Of a DNA stretch of 64,000 bases, positions 55,137-63,959 are shown piece after piece. A model generated the notes under the pieces. It did not search any database. It had not been told where the DNA came from and saw nothing but the letters and a program-made list of their open reading frames with translations. Origin of the DNA: a bacterium. Lineage in GTDB: Bacteria > Bdellovibrionota_G > JALEGL01. The stretch is taken from positions 186,001 to 250,000 of the forward strand of contig JALEGL010000015.1 of NCBI GenBank assembly GCA_022763185.1, in the 5' to 3' direction. Positions within the stretch are counted from its first letter, which is position 1. The number at the start of each line of letters is the position of its first letter. The position numbers were made by a program, and so were the translations under genes.

Positions 55137-55694
55137 AGTGCTGGCCAGTATAGCAAAAATTAACTTATGACTCTAGTAAAATACAGACCTAGCCATGCGA
55201 GCTTAGGTTGAACTTGAAAGCATAAGTTTAAGATTTTTGTAACAAAAGCCAGCGCAGTTGAAGCAGTATCGTGTAAATAGCTTATGCATTGTAAGGTCAT
55301 ACATATGGCTTAAAAGGCCGTATTATGCAGGAACAAGCGCTTTGAAAAAATATGCTGCAGTTTTTTTGATCTTTTATTTGGCCGCGCTCAGGATAAAAAT
55401 TTAGGTATTGCGCAAATTTTGAACGTTTAGTGAGATTTAGAAAACACTTTTTAAACAGACAATTTGTCGCGATAAAACCAGATTAATCGATCTGGATTAA
55501 AAGGTATTCAAATTCATTGATATTAGGATAAGGCAGAACGTCTTTATGCACGCTCATAACTGTACGATGTATGATGCTGTTGCTTGGCCATTCATTGAAT
55601 TCAAAAACTTTGGCTTTTTACAGTTGCTTTGGCTTAAAATGCAATACAAACATAAAAGATGCTTTGAAACTACTTTTGAAGTATTTACTTTTAT
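55137..55694. other. Intergenic region (558 bp)
   Basis: No supported gene. A frame starting TTG at about 55,341 encodes a signal-like KKYAAVFLIFYLAAL but stops after about 20 codons, so it may be a lost secreted-protein start. A palindrome CCAGAT-TAATCG-ATCTGG lies at 55478-55495. Promoters for both flanking genes must lie here. Confidence 0.4.
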
Positions 55695-56327
55695 ATGTCT
55701 TGCCCTTTATGCAGCCATAACAAAAAAATACTCTTGAGCCGTGCCAATCAAAAATTATACTATGTTTGTCCACAGTGTGATTTTATTTATTTGGATCGGC
55801 AGTTTTATTTATCCAGACAAGAAGAGCAAGAACGCTATGCCAAACATGAAAACACACCGGAAGACCCAAAGTATCAAAAATTTCTGCAACCGGTTTTGGA
55901 TAGCTTGCTTCCCTATCTAAAAGACAACAGTCTTGGTTTGGATTTTGGTAGTGGTGCAGGGTCTCCTTTGCCGCAGATGTTTGCAGCTTTTGGACACAAG
56001 GTGAAAAATTACGATTCATTTTTTTATCCAGATCAAACGCTGTTTCAACATAAATATGACTTTATTGTATCCACAGAAACCTTTGAACATTTGCATCAAC
56101 CCATCAAAGAGATGAAACGTTTGTTGACTTGCCTTAAACCCGGCGGGTATATTTGTGTGATGACGCAGTTTCTAAGCAACAAAGATGATTTTGAATCTTG
56201 GTATTATCATCGTGATCCGAGTCATGTCGGGTTTTTTAATCAGCACAGCTTTCAATATTTGGCCAAGGCCTTGGGTTTGAGCGTTTTTTTTCCACACAAA
56301 AGTATTGCTGTGTTTGGAGTGAAGTAG
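55695..56327 (+). CDS. SAM-dependent methyltransferase with N-terminal zinc ribbon
   Basis: 210 residues. CPLC and CPQC (residues 3-6 and 25-28) form a zinc-ribbon-like N-terminus. A class I methyltransferase core follows with GLDFGSGAGSPLPQMF (motif I), DFIVSTETFEHL (motif post-II) and LKPGGYICVMTQF. Target unknown; similar zinc-ribbon methyltransferases act on small molecules or sugars in some clusters. It is 1 bp from the downstream lipoprotein gene, so they form an operon. Confidence 0.82.
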   Translation: MSCPLCSHNKKILLSRANQKLYYVCPQCDFIYLDRQFYLSRQEEQERYAKHENTPEDPKYQKFLQPVLDSLLPYLKDNSLGLDFGSGAGSPLPQMFAAFGHKVKNYDSFFYPDQTLFQHKYDFIVSTETFEHLHQPIKEMKRLLTCLKPGGYICVMTQFLSNKDDFESWYYHRDPSHVGFFNQHSFQYLAKALGLSVFFPHKSIAVFGVK

Positions 56328-56328
56328 A

Positions 56329-56751
56329 ATGAAGTCAAAGTTTAGATTAATGCTGAGTCTAGTTTTAGCTTTGTTGGCTCTGGCATGCCACAAACAATCT
56401 GTTAAACAGCAGCAAAAGCAAAAAACACAAGCAGAACTAGAACCAGAAACAGAGGTCACCCATAGCGTTCAAGAAGGTTACTTTTCATACATGGCCGATG
56501 CCAACATGTTTGTCTCTTGTGATAAAAAACACAAAGCCAGTATTTTAATGCAAGGTAAAGCTTACCTTGAACTTGAAAAAAAGTATTTGGCCTTGCAAGT
56601 TTCACCACAAAAAGTTTATCTAAAAATGCGCACCACGTTGGTGAATAGAAAAACAGAGCAAGAAGAATTGAACAAACCTGCCTGGCAGATGGATGCCTTG
56701 CTTGAATTGAATCAACATAAACAGTGTTCAGATCAAACGGACCTAAAATAA
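56329..56751 (+). CDS. Small lipoprotein, 140 aa
   Basis: Unrecognised. MKSKFRLMLSLVLALLALAC ends in a lipobox (LALAC, Cys20). After it come a Gln/Lys linker and a short charged domain with KAYLELEKKYLALQVSP and two further cysteines (SCDKK, QCSDQ). It starts 1 bp after the methyltransferase stop, so translation is probably coupled. Location: lipid-anchored at the envelope. Confidence 0.7.
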   Translation: MKSKFRLMLSLVLALLALACHKQSVKQQQKQKTQAELEPETEVTHSVQEGYFSYMADANMFVSCDKKHKASILMQGKAYLELEKKYLALQVSPQKVYLKMRTTLVNRKTEQEELNKPAWQMDALLELNQHKQCSDQTDLK

Positions 56752-56794
56752 AAACCTTATGGCTTAATCTTTAAGTAGACTTAGTTTATGACAG

Positions 56795-57427
56795 CTATGA
56801 TTTACACTTAAGTTCATGATAGTTATAATCTTCATGAATCATCCGCTGTTTTAGTCCGGGGTGGTGAGGGTTGTTTTGAGCAGGAAAAGTTTCGTCTAAA
56901 CCAATAAAACCATGCAGTATAATATACTCACAATGTTCTCGATCATCGTACCATTGCTGAATATCAAAAATGAGTTGCATGCATTGACTTTCACCTAAGT
57001 CGTCGTTTGAAAACTCAACAGAATTAAGAAATTGCGCAGTATATTTTTTTTCTGTTAACTGTAGGGCATCATAAATCATGACTGAGAATGTTGGGTAATT
57101 GCTGGCACCACAATAAAGAAGACTGGGCTTTTGATCAATATAAATAGCAATGAGATCTTTGGTTGGGCTAAGGGTAGAGAAATCACCGTTTTCTGAGTTG
57201 AACATGCGTTCTATGATTTCTTCAGCATCCGTTTGCTTGGCCAACTCAAGTTCAAAAGCTATGCGTGGATCAGGAGATGCCATCAAACTGATGATGTGAG
57301 TGCTTGGTGGTAAAGCTTTGGTAGGTTGTTCAGGCGAAGACAAAGATAGAGAGTCAAGAGTTTGTGCCTGAGTTAGATTAAACAAAAAAAGGGCTACACA
57401 AAAAAAATTGAATTGCCAAAGACGCAT
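56795..57427 (-). CDS. Secreted hypothetical protein, 210 aa
   Basis: Unrecognised. The ATG at 57427 gives a signal peptide (MRLWQFNFFCVALFLFNLTQA); a start 36 bases upstream is less likely. The mature region has four cysteines (YCGASN, QCMQL, HCEYI, LKCKS), allowing two disulfides, and a helix-rich middle (ELELAKQTDAEEIIERMF-like FELELAKQTDAEEIIE). It sits next to the GNAT gene in the same direction, with an 81-bp gap. Confidence 0.65.
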   Translation of the reverse strand: MRLWQFNFFCVALFLFNLTQAQTLDSLSLSSPEQPTKALPPSTHIISLMASPDPRIAFELELAKQTDAEEIIERMFNSENGDFSTLSPTKDLIAIYIDQKPSLLYCGASNYPTFSVMIYDALQLTEKKYTAQFLNSVEFSNDDLGESQCMQLIFDIQQWYDDREHCEYIILHGFIGLDETFPAQNNPHHPGLKQRMIHEDYNYHELKCKS

Positions 57428-57508
57428 ACAGAAATTCTTACTGTTGATTGCGCAAAGAGTCAAGATGAAAATTTATAGGGTGAAGAAGATATTTTTAATA
57501 AATTTCAG

Positions 57509-57973
57509 TTATGACAAGTAGAGTTTATACCCTACATGTGTCGGCTTGAAACCTAAGTTGGTGTAAAATCGGTTGGCTTCAGAACGGCTTTTGTTTGAGG
57601 TGAATTGAATAATTTTGCAATTCTTTTGTTTTGCCAAAGCAATACAATGCTTGATGAGTGTTTTGCCCAAACCTTTGCCTCTAAATTTTTTTTCAACACG
57701 CACACTTTCAATTTGCAAACGCTTCGCACCCTTAAAGCTTAAATGGGGTAGATACATAACTTGAGCGCAAGCCAAAATTTCCAAAGTGATGGCTTCCTGC
57801 ATGATGATGACATCAAAGTATTCGCTACGTTGTATATGCATAAAAGCTGCTTTGTATTGCTCAAAAATAGTATCAGATAAAGACTCGCGAGTTTTACCCA
57901 AGTGATCTTGATTCAGTAAATTAATGATACTATCCAAGTCATTCACATGTGCTGAACGAAATCTAACATCCAT
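57509..57973 (-). CDS. GNAT-family N-acetyltransferase, 154 aa
   Basis: The GNAT acetyl-CoA loop is clear: VRVEKKFRGKGLGKTLIKH (the R/Q-x-x-G-x-G/A motif), followed by CKIIQFTSNKSRSEANRFYTNLGF. The N-terminus (MDVRFRSAHVNDLDSIINLL) is a normal strand-helix start. It acetylates an unknown amine. I chose the ATG at 57973; an in-frame TTG lies two codons upstream. It probably shares a promoter region with the TrpR-like gene upstream. Confidence 0.85.
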   Translation of the reverse strand: MDVRFRSAHVNDLDSIINLLNQDHLGKTRESLSDTIFEQYKAAFMHIQRSEYFDVIIMQEAITLEILACAQVMYLPHLSFKGAKRLQIESVRVEKKFRGKGLGKTLIKHCIALAKQKNCKIIQFTSNKSRSEANRFYTNLGFKPTHVGYKLYLS

Positions 57974-58109
57974 AATCAATCACTGTATACAAAACTGACA
58001 AAAAAAACCACAAAGCATGCCTATAAAAAAAGCGGTGTCTACGCTGAAAGATCATAAATCTAAACAGACGCATTCCCGCCTTTTTTAAATAGAAGAATAA
58101 AGTAGAAAA

Positions 58110-58373
58110 TTAACCTAAAACTTTTTCAAAACCACCGTTACCATACTTTAAGGTTGCAGCACCACGTGATACTTTAGAAATGCTGGCTTGTTCTTCTGTG
58201 CTCACTTGACGTTGAGGTTTTTCTTTAAGCAAAGATTTAACAATTCTAACACGTAAATCCAAATCTTCAATTTCTGCAGGTGTTAATAAGTCAGCCAAAA
58301 AAGCTTCCATGGTTTTAGGTCCTTTAACAGACAAGATGATTTTACTTAGTTTTTTGAGTTTATTTTTATCCAT
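58110..58373 (-). CDS. TrpR-superfamily DNA-binding protein, 87 aa
   Basis: A small helical protein matching the Trp repressor/YerC superfamily: FLADLLTPAEIEDLDLRVRIVKSLL, then the helix-turn-helix QRQVSTEEQASISKVSRGAATL ending KYGNGGF. Shorter than E. coli TrpR but like YerC-type proteins. No trp genes or operators are near, so tryptophan need not be the ligand. It starts with ATG after GGGGAAACA. Confidence 0.8.
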   Translation of the reverse strand: MDKNKLKKLSKIILSVKGPKTMEAFLADLLTPAEIEDLDLRVRIVKSLLKEKPQRQVSTEEQASISKVSRGAATLKYGNGGFEKVLG

Positions 58374-58920
58374 TGATGTTTCCCCTTATGTTTTTTGTGG
58401 CTCGTGACGTACTGTTGTTGAGCTACATATTATTTATCTCATGTCGCTACATATGACAAAAATCAAAATAAATAAATAGAAATATTCACTTTTTTTAGGT
58501 TTTTTACAAAAAACCGAAGGGTGTGTACGTTTTTTAACTCTTTATTGTTGGATGAAATATAAGAGAAAGCGTTAATCTTAAACACAAGCAAAGCTATGGA
58601 GTTTATAAAAGTAACGTATTGAGTTTTTACACCTATACAGAAGATGCGTGCAGTGAAAAAAATGGATATGTTTGGCAAAAAGCACATAAGCTTGAGCAAG
58701 GCAGCATGCGTCTGTATCAAGGTGAAGAGGGTCAGCTCTGCCCCATTCATCATAAAAACCAATACACAGTAGAAGGGTAGGGTTGGTATAGTAGTCCGCC
58801 TAAGAAAGTATACAATTTAAATACAGAGACCCATGTCTATTATGTTGGCCCCCCAAAATAAATCAAGTTTTGGTGCATGATACCAAGTGGATCAACAAGT
58901 AAAATGATTAAATTTCCAAT
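58374..58920. other. Intergenic region with a gene remnant
   Basis: The first 180 bases are AT-rich with no gene. From 58556 a plus-strand frame with coding-like composition runs to 58861 but is broken by one stop (listed separately). Confidence 0.5.
58556..58861 (+). pseudogene. Broken gene fragment with an in-frame stop, plus strand
   Basis: About 100 codons (with SYGVYKSNVLSFYTYTEDAC, then GSMRLYQGEEGQLCPIH and WYSSPPKKVYNLNTETHVYY) are in one frame, but TAG interrupts it at 58778-58780. The frame is blocked upstream by TGA at 58553 and has no start with a ribosome-binding site. Its cysteines suggest a former exported protein. The family is not recognised. Confidence 0.4.
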
Positions 58921-59823
58921 CTATGCTTTTTTGGATATCAGAAAAGCATAGCTTAAAATAATGATTGTTGCATGCGCTAAACTTAAGTGCAATAGCTTCA
59001 TCCAAATTGGACTTAAGTTTAATAAGGTGGCCCAACCAAAACTTAAGGCAACAATTAAATAACTTCCCAATACGGTAAACTTGTGTGAAGAAAACTGCTC
59101 TTGCTGTTTGAGCAACCATAAAAACGTTAGCACACAAAACACACTGGCCAGAACAGGATGCGATAAACGCAAACGGACTAACAAGGGGCTAGCTGAGTTG
59201 ATGTCTGCAAGAAAGCCGGTGATTAAACTCATGCTGGGGTAAAGCGTTCCTGCCAAGGCGGCCAAAGCGCCGGTGAAAGCAACAGCAGCTAAGAATACCA
59301 GCAAAGGTCTGTAAACATGTTTTAGTTTTGGGTTGATCTGGTGCACAACGTGGCTATGGATGAAACTTAAAAAAATACACAAGGTCAAGGCCAAACTGTT
59401 GATTTGATGAAAGCCAATGGCCCAGGCTCTAAAAATTGAGGCATTGTTCCCAACAAGTTCCAACTTAACCAAAGCCGCACCGATCAAGGCTTCAGATAAA
59501 GTGAACAGTAACATAAAAAATAAACTTGTTCGGACGGGGTGTTTTTTGGGATAAAGCTTTCTACCCCATAAGAACAAAAACAAAGCCAGAATACCAAAAA
59601 TACCGGTGGACAAACGATGCGACCACTCAATCCACTGAGCCATGTCAGCGGCTTGCGGGATAAATTGATCCTCACACAAAGGCCAAGACTTGCCACAGCC
59701 ATCACCAGAAAAACTGATGCGCACCCAAGCGCCCCACAAAATCACCAAAAAATTGTAGATGAGGAAGAATACGATACTGGTGCAAAATCCTTTGCGTAAA
59801 CGTTTTCCACGGTCAAGCGACAT
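58921..59823 (-). CDS. ctaA: Heme A synthase (CtaA/Cox15 family)
   Basis: 300 residues, about eight TM segments. Expected heme-ligand histidines are in EWSHRLSTG, FHQINSLAL, LRLSHPVLA and LHLSLAHA. The GAWVRISFSGDGCGKSWPLC loop carries the cysteine pair of this family. It makes heme A for cytochrome c oxidase, which implies an aa3-type oxidase elsewhere. It stands alone here; ctaB is not seen. Confidence 0.88.
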   Translation of the reverse strand: MSLDRGKRLRKGFCTSIVFFLIYNFLVILWGAWVRISFSGDGCGKSWPLCEDQFIPQAADMAQWIEWSHRLSTGIFGILALFLFLWGRKLYPKKHPVRTSLFFMLLFTLSEALIGAALVKLELVGNNASIFRAWAIGFHQINSLALTLCIFLSFIHSHVVHQINPKLKHVYRPLLVFLAAVAFTGALAALAGTLYPSMSLITGFLADINSASPLLVRLRLSHPVLASVFCVLTFLWLLKQQEQFSSHKFTVLGSYLIVALSFGWATLLNLSPIWMKLLHLSLAHATIIILSYAFLISKKA

Positions 59824-60092
59824 AGGCTTTTACTACAGAAACATGCTGTAAGCGGCAACAAAAATATAGTTAGGGCCATGCTTTATTGGATAAGGAAAGT
59901 CAATTGCCTAAGCAAAAATAAAAGTGATAGATAACAGATAGTGTTAAAACAAGTTCAATTTTTTACAGTTGATGGTGCATTGACTTGCCTTAGCTGTGCA
60001 ATTTTCAAGCAGAGTCGTAAATGAGAAGTATAAATAAATACAAGCAGATAAGGTGAAAAATTTTGGCATCTTAATTGCTCCATTAAATCATC

Positions 60093-60938
60093 ATGAAACA
60101 TATACCTTTAGTTATTAATAAAACATTGCTTTTAACAGTGTCATTAACGGCGATGTTTTTCAGTGGCTGTTCCAGAGATTTAGATGGCGGGAGTTTTTTT
60201 GAAACCTTTGATAAGCCTGGAACAAGTGGTGTTAACCTTAGTGTTGGCAACGTTGTTGGTTTGGATGTACTTCTTGTATGGGAAGACAGCGCCGACAATC
60301 CAGAGCCCTACACTGTAGTTAACCTACCCGTCACATACGAAATACATATGGCCCAGGGCAGTGATATTAATTTTAGTGTTGTGAGTACTCAAAACGTGAT
60401 GGATGTTAAAGAATATGTTTTTAGTTCATCAACTCCCAACTCTAGCTATCGTTTTAAAATTAAATCTTTATACAGTGATGGCAGCAGTGATTTTTCAAAT
60501 ATTGTTCATGCTCAAACACAGCAGTCGTCGGGAAGCTATTCTCCCAATGCGCCAACAGCCATTGCGTTAAACTTGGTGAATGGCTGTGACATACAATTTG
60601 ATTTTCACGACAGTTCTCAAAATGAACATTCATTTGAAATTGAGCTAAAATTTAGAGAGTGGGATTGGGATTGTTGGCAAGATGATGATTGCTACTGGGA
60701 ACCAAGAAGTAGAACACGCTTTTACAGTATGGATCTTAGTCCAGAACAAAAACTTAATATGGGATTACGCTCAATTATTCAAAGCATTCCGGGCAGAGTC
60801 AATCAAAACAATTCAGGTGACTTGGGTTATGCTCCTTCTGATTATCGGTTTCGTGTAAAAGCAATAAATGCTCAAGGAGAAAGTGAATACTCTGAGTGGT
60901 CTTACATGAATGATAGTCCACCAGAAAGTTGTTTTTAA
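60093..60938 (+). CDS. Lipoprotein with FN3-like modules, 281 aa
   Basis: Unrecognised as a family member. MKHIPLVINKTLLLTVSLTA leads to FFSGC, a lipobox at about residue 26. Two beta-sandwich-like units follow (TYEIHMAQGS ... SSYRFKIKSLYSDGSSDF, and DIQFDFHDSS ... YRFRVKAINAQGESEYSEW), each resembling an FN3 end. A loop with DWDCWQDDDCYWEP is notably Trp/Cys-rich. It is similar in style to the 45447 lipoprotein but lacks a PEBP domain. An envelope anchor or binding role is inferred. Confidence 0.65.
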   Translation: MKHIPLVINKTLLLTVSLTAMFFSGCSRDLDGGSFFETFDKPGTSGVNLSVGNVVGLDVLLVWEDSADNPEPYTVVNLPVTYEIHMAQGSDINFSVVSTQNVMDVKEYVFSSSTPNSSYRFKIKSLYSDGSSDFSNIVHAQTQQSSGSYSPNAPTAIALNLVNGCDIQFDFHDSSQNEHSFEIELKFREWDWDCWQDDDCYWEPRSRTRFYSMDLSPEQKLNMGLRSIIQSIPGRVNQNNSGDLGYAPSDYRFRVKAINAQGESEYSEWSYMNDSPPESCF

Positions 60939-61030
60939 AATCATCATGATAAACACACAGAAAACTTGAACAATTAAAGTCATTTTATAGTTTTAAGAAT
61001 GTGCAAAAGCTTTCTGCGTATTTAAAAAAC

Positions 61031-62437
61031 TTAAACTAAAGCTAGGTATTTTTTTATAGAGAGCAATAATATATCAACATCTTCTTGTTCATGAAAAATA
61101 TGAAAAGAAGCGCGCACACCATCTAAATTATCTTCGTGGATATGACGTAAACGCAGATGAATGTTTTGATTGTTGATTTGAACTATGTTTATTTTTGAGT
61201 AGCATAAATCTTTACTGTCGAGCCAAGTAGTGTTGAGCCTGTCTTCAATGGCAAAGGTGACCATGGCACTGTAACTGCTAGCATCGGCATGGACAATATC
61301 ATGAATATGAAAACGTGATTGCGATTGATTGTATTGCTTAAGGCCTTGTCTAAAATAATTAGACAAAGATAAAACTTTGCTTTGGATTCTGTCCACACCA
61401 ATGCTTTCAAACAAATGAACAGCTTGAGCTAAGCCTGCAAACAGTTGCGTGTTTTGCGTGCCATAGGCATAGCGGTTAGCATTTTGAACAAGATCAATCT
61501 GCAGAGGTGAAAAACTTGCCAAAGAACAAGAATAGGCACCAACAAACTGTGCTTGAATAAAATTTTGGACATCATGGTGAACATAAAGAACGCCGGTACC
61601 TTTGGGTCCACATAGCCATTTATGTCCACTGGCAGCATAGGCATGACATTGATAAGATTTGACATCTATAGGCATCATACCAAGAGATTGTGCACCATCA
61701 ATAAAGTAAAAAATCTTATGGGTTCTTGAGGTGTTTAGTTGACTAATTTTTACGCCAATGGCTTCTACAGGAAAACGGTAGCCATCAGATGCAATATGAG
61801 GGATACTTAAAATAACAGGACGATCAGGAAGTGCGTTGAGTTTATCAAAAATAAGGTCTGTACATTCGTTTTGGCTAAGTTTGTTACATGAAAAAGTAAC
61901 AATATCCATATCACCATCTTTTTGTGAGCGATTCACCCAAGCAGCAACATTTCCCACATGTTCTTTTGTACTGGTGAGTAAAATATATTTTTTATTGGTT
62001 TTGGGTAAGCCCTTGCAAATAATATTAACCCCTTCGGTTGTGTTGCGGGTCAAAACAATCTCCTCGCTGCTGCAGTTGATGAACTGAGCCAGCGTTTTTT
62101 TATGATTTTCCCAGTCTCGACTTCCATCACTAGGAAGCTTTTGTTGACCGTCAACAAAATCACCATTGATCATTTTAACTGTGTTGCAGAGCTTTTCAAT
62201 GACTTGATGTGAAGAGGGTCCAACGGTGGCGGTATTGAAGTAACGTATTTTTGGATTGCGTGTGTGTGGAAAAAGATTTTTTATATTTTGCCAAGCATGA
62301 CCATTGCTATCAAAGTCATTGCTAAGGTTGATGTCTTGGGCAAATGCAGAAGGCAGAAGTTTTTTAAAATTGAATAAAGATAGGCCTAGAGTAGCCATAA
62401 AAGTTTGAATAAAATGCTTGCGACTTGTTTTTAACAT
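61031..62437 (-). CDS. Exported class-V aminotransferase (PLP enzyme), cysteine desulfurase/epimerase-like
   Basis: 468 residues. The N-terminus SRKHFIQTFMATLGLSLF ... PSAFAQ looks like a signal, with S-R-K-x-F as a Tat-like variant. The mature enzyme matches the class-V fold: RYFNTATVGPSSHQVIEKL, LTRNTTEGVNIICKGL, FIDGAQSLGMMPIDV, and AASGHKWLCGPKGTGVLYV with the PLP-binding Lys (near 270). It resembles isopenicillin N epimerase and cysteine desulfurases. Tat export of a folded PLP protein would make sense. Substrate unknown. Confidence 0.8.
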   Translation of the reverse strand: MLKTSRKHFIQTFMATLGLSLFNFKKLLPSAFAQDINLSNDFDSNGHAWQNIKNLFPHTRNPKIRYFNTATVGPSSHQVIEKLCNTVKMINGDFVDGQQKLPSDGSRDWENHKKTLAQFINCSSEEIVLTRNTTEGVNIICKGLPKTNKKYILLTSTKEHVGNVAAWVNRSQKDGDMDIVTFSCNKLSQNECTDLIFDKLNALPDRPVILSIPHIASDGYRFPVEAIGVKISQLNTSRTHKIFYFIDGAQSLGMMPIDVKSYQCHAYAASGHKWLCGPKGTGVLYVHHDVQNFIQAQFVGAYSCSLASFSPLQIDLVQNANRYAYGTQNTQLFAGLAQAVHLFESIGVDRIQSKVLSLSNYFRQGLKQYNQSQSRFHIHDIVHADASSYSAMVTFAIEDRLNTTWLDSKDLCYSKINIVQINNQNIHLRLRHIHEDNLDGVRASFHIFHEQEDVDILLLSIKKYLALV

Positions 62438-62644
62438 GATGCGTTATATCTTTTTTCTGTCGCTTTGTAAACGTATTTTTTAATTCAACTTTGGGGTGGG
62501 GATTATAGCCCTTATTATTGAGCTTTGGGGAAAAAGCTTGCTACGCAAATAGTTTACAATAAAACCAAAGCCATGGGTTTATAAACATTAAGTGTATGAA
62601 ATTATTTCTTTAATTTTGGAACATGTTTTGCATTTTATACTGAT

Positions 62645-63817
62645 ATGAAAGGATTGAATCTATTATGGCTGATGCTGTGTCTGACTTGCATGCATTGTGG
62701 CACAGTCAACATTGCTGCCAGTAATGGTGGGTCGGATCTTGGAGGAATTCAGCCCCCAGATGTACCCGGTATCCCTCCCTTAATACCATCGCCTACACCT
62801 AATCCAAATCCTTCTCCCACGCCAAGTCCTTCTCCGATATGTCCCAATTTTACCATGCCACCCATAGTTTCAGGCGGTATGCCTATAGCACTACAAAGAG
62901 ATCAAGAGCCTTTTGCTTTGCCCCAAAACACGTTTTACAGTGAAGATGTTGCCTATGGCAGCCAACAAAGAACATGGATGGATGTATTTTTGCCTGAATC
63001 TTCTAATGCAACAGCCGTTATTGTTTATATTCATGGCGGTGGTTTTTCTGGCGGTGATAAAGACAGTGATGTTTTGGAAGATACAGCCAGCAGCCAAGCG
63101 TTTATTCAAGGTTTACTCAATCAAAATATTGCTTTTATTCGAGCCAATTATAGCTTTTTACAATCGCCCGATAACAGTGATGGCGTGTTTGGATCATTAC
63201 AAGATATCAAACGCCTGATTCAGTTTATTCGTTACCATCATCAGGCATTGAACATCAATCCCGAAAAAATAGGCATGATTGGCCGGTCAGCAGGAGCTGG
63301 AGCAGCAACGTGGATGGCGCTGCACGATGACATGATGAACAGTAACAGCTCTGACCCAATAGAGCACATGCCAACACGCATACAAGCAGCCATAAGTTTA
63401 CACGGCCAAGCCAGTTACGATTTAATGCAATGGGAAACGGTTTTTCCCGGTTTGGATATTGAGGTGCTGTACAACAGCAGTCTTGAGATTCAGCAAAGCA
63501 TCCACGCGTTTTACACTATCAGTGATTTTTCACAGATCTTCAGTCAACCCACTTTGGGACAAAGACAGAGCTTAGATTTTTTAAGCATGACCGATGACTG
63601 CGATCCTCCTGTGCAATTGATCAATCTTAATCCAGACAATGGCATACCCACCAGCATTGGAGAATTAAACCATCATCCCAACCATGCTCAAGCCTTGTAT
63701 AACCAGCTTATTGGCTCAGGGAATACAGCTGTTGAAGCCTTAATCCCAGCCTTCAATATTGAAGACCCTGTAGCCCTGCTAAGTCCATTGGACTTTTTTA
63801 TACGTGAGTTGAACTAA
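62645..63817 (+). CDS. Exported alpha/beta hydrolase (carboxylesterase-like) with Pro-rich linker
   Basis: 390 residues. The N-terminus is a signal with a Cys pair (LTCMHCGT), possibly a weak lipobox. A Pro/Ser/Thr linker (PSPTPNPNPSPTPSPSP) separates it from the enzyme. The enzyme has the oxyanion HGGG motif (YIHGGGFSGGDKD), the nucleophile GRSAGAG (Ser), and a late His in ELNHHPNHAQALY. This fits the esterase/lipase (BD-FAE-like) group. Envelope-anchored esterase is the inference; substrate unknown. Confidence 0.82.
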   Translation: MKGLNLLWLMLCLTCMHCGTVNIAASNGGSDLGGIQPPDVPGIPPLIPSPTPNPNPSPTPSPSPICPNFTMPPIVSGGMPIALQRDQEPFALPQNTFYSEDVAYGSQQRTWMDVFLPESSNATAVIVYIHGGGFSGGDKDSDVLEDTASSQAFIQGLLNQNIAFIRANYSFLQSPDNSDGVFGSLQDIKRLIQFIRYHHQALNINPEKIGMIGRSAGAGAATWMALHDDMMNSNSSDPIEHMPTRIQAAISLHGQASYDLMQWETVFPGLDIEVLYNSSLEIQQSIHAFYTISDFSQIFSQPTLGQRQSLDFLSMTDDCDPPVQLINLNPDNGIPTSIGELNHHPNHAQALYNQLIGSGNTAVEALIPAFNIEDPVALLSPLDFFIRELN

Positions 63818-63959
63818 AGTTTTTATAGCCCGATGCGTACTTGACCAAATCAGATATAGGTCCAATGCCATGGCATCTATATTAAGCTAAAAATTTATGG
63901 CAAAGCGTTTTGAACAAGTTAAAAGTGGTTTTTTTGTATATTTATGTCACTATGCAAAA

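Noticed and set aside
55341-55403. TTG-started signal-like peptide KKYAAVFLIFYLAAL
   Set aside because: Stops after about 20 codons; at most a gene remnant.
55546-55737. 63-codon plus-strand frame before the methyltransferase
   Set aside because: No ribosome-binding site, overlaps the methyltransferase start, composition not coding-like.
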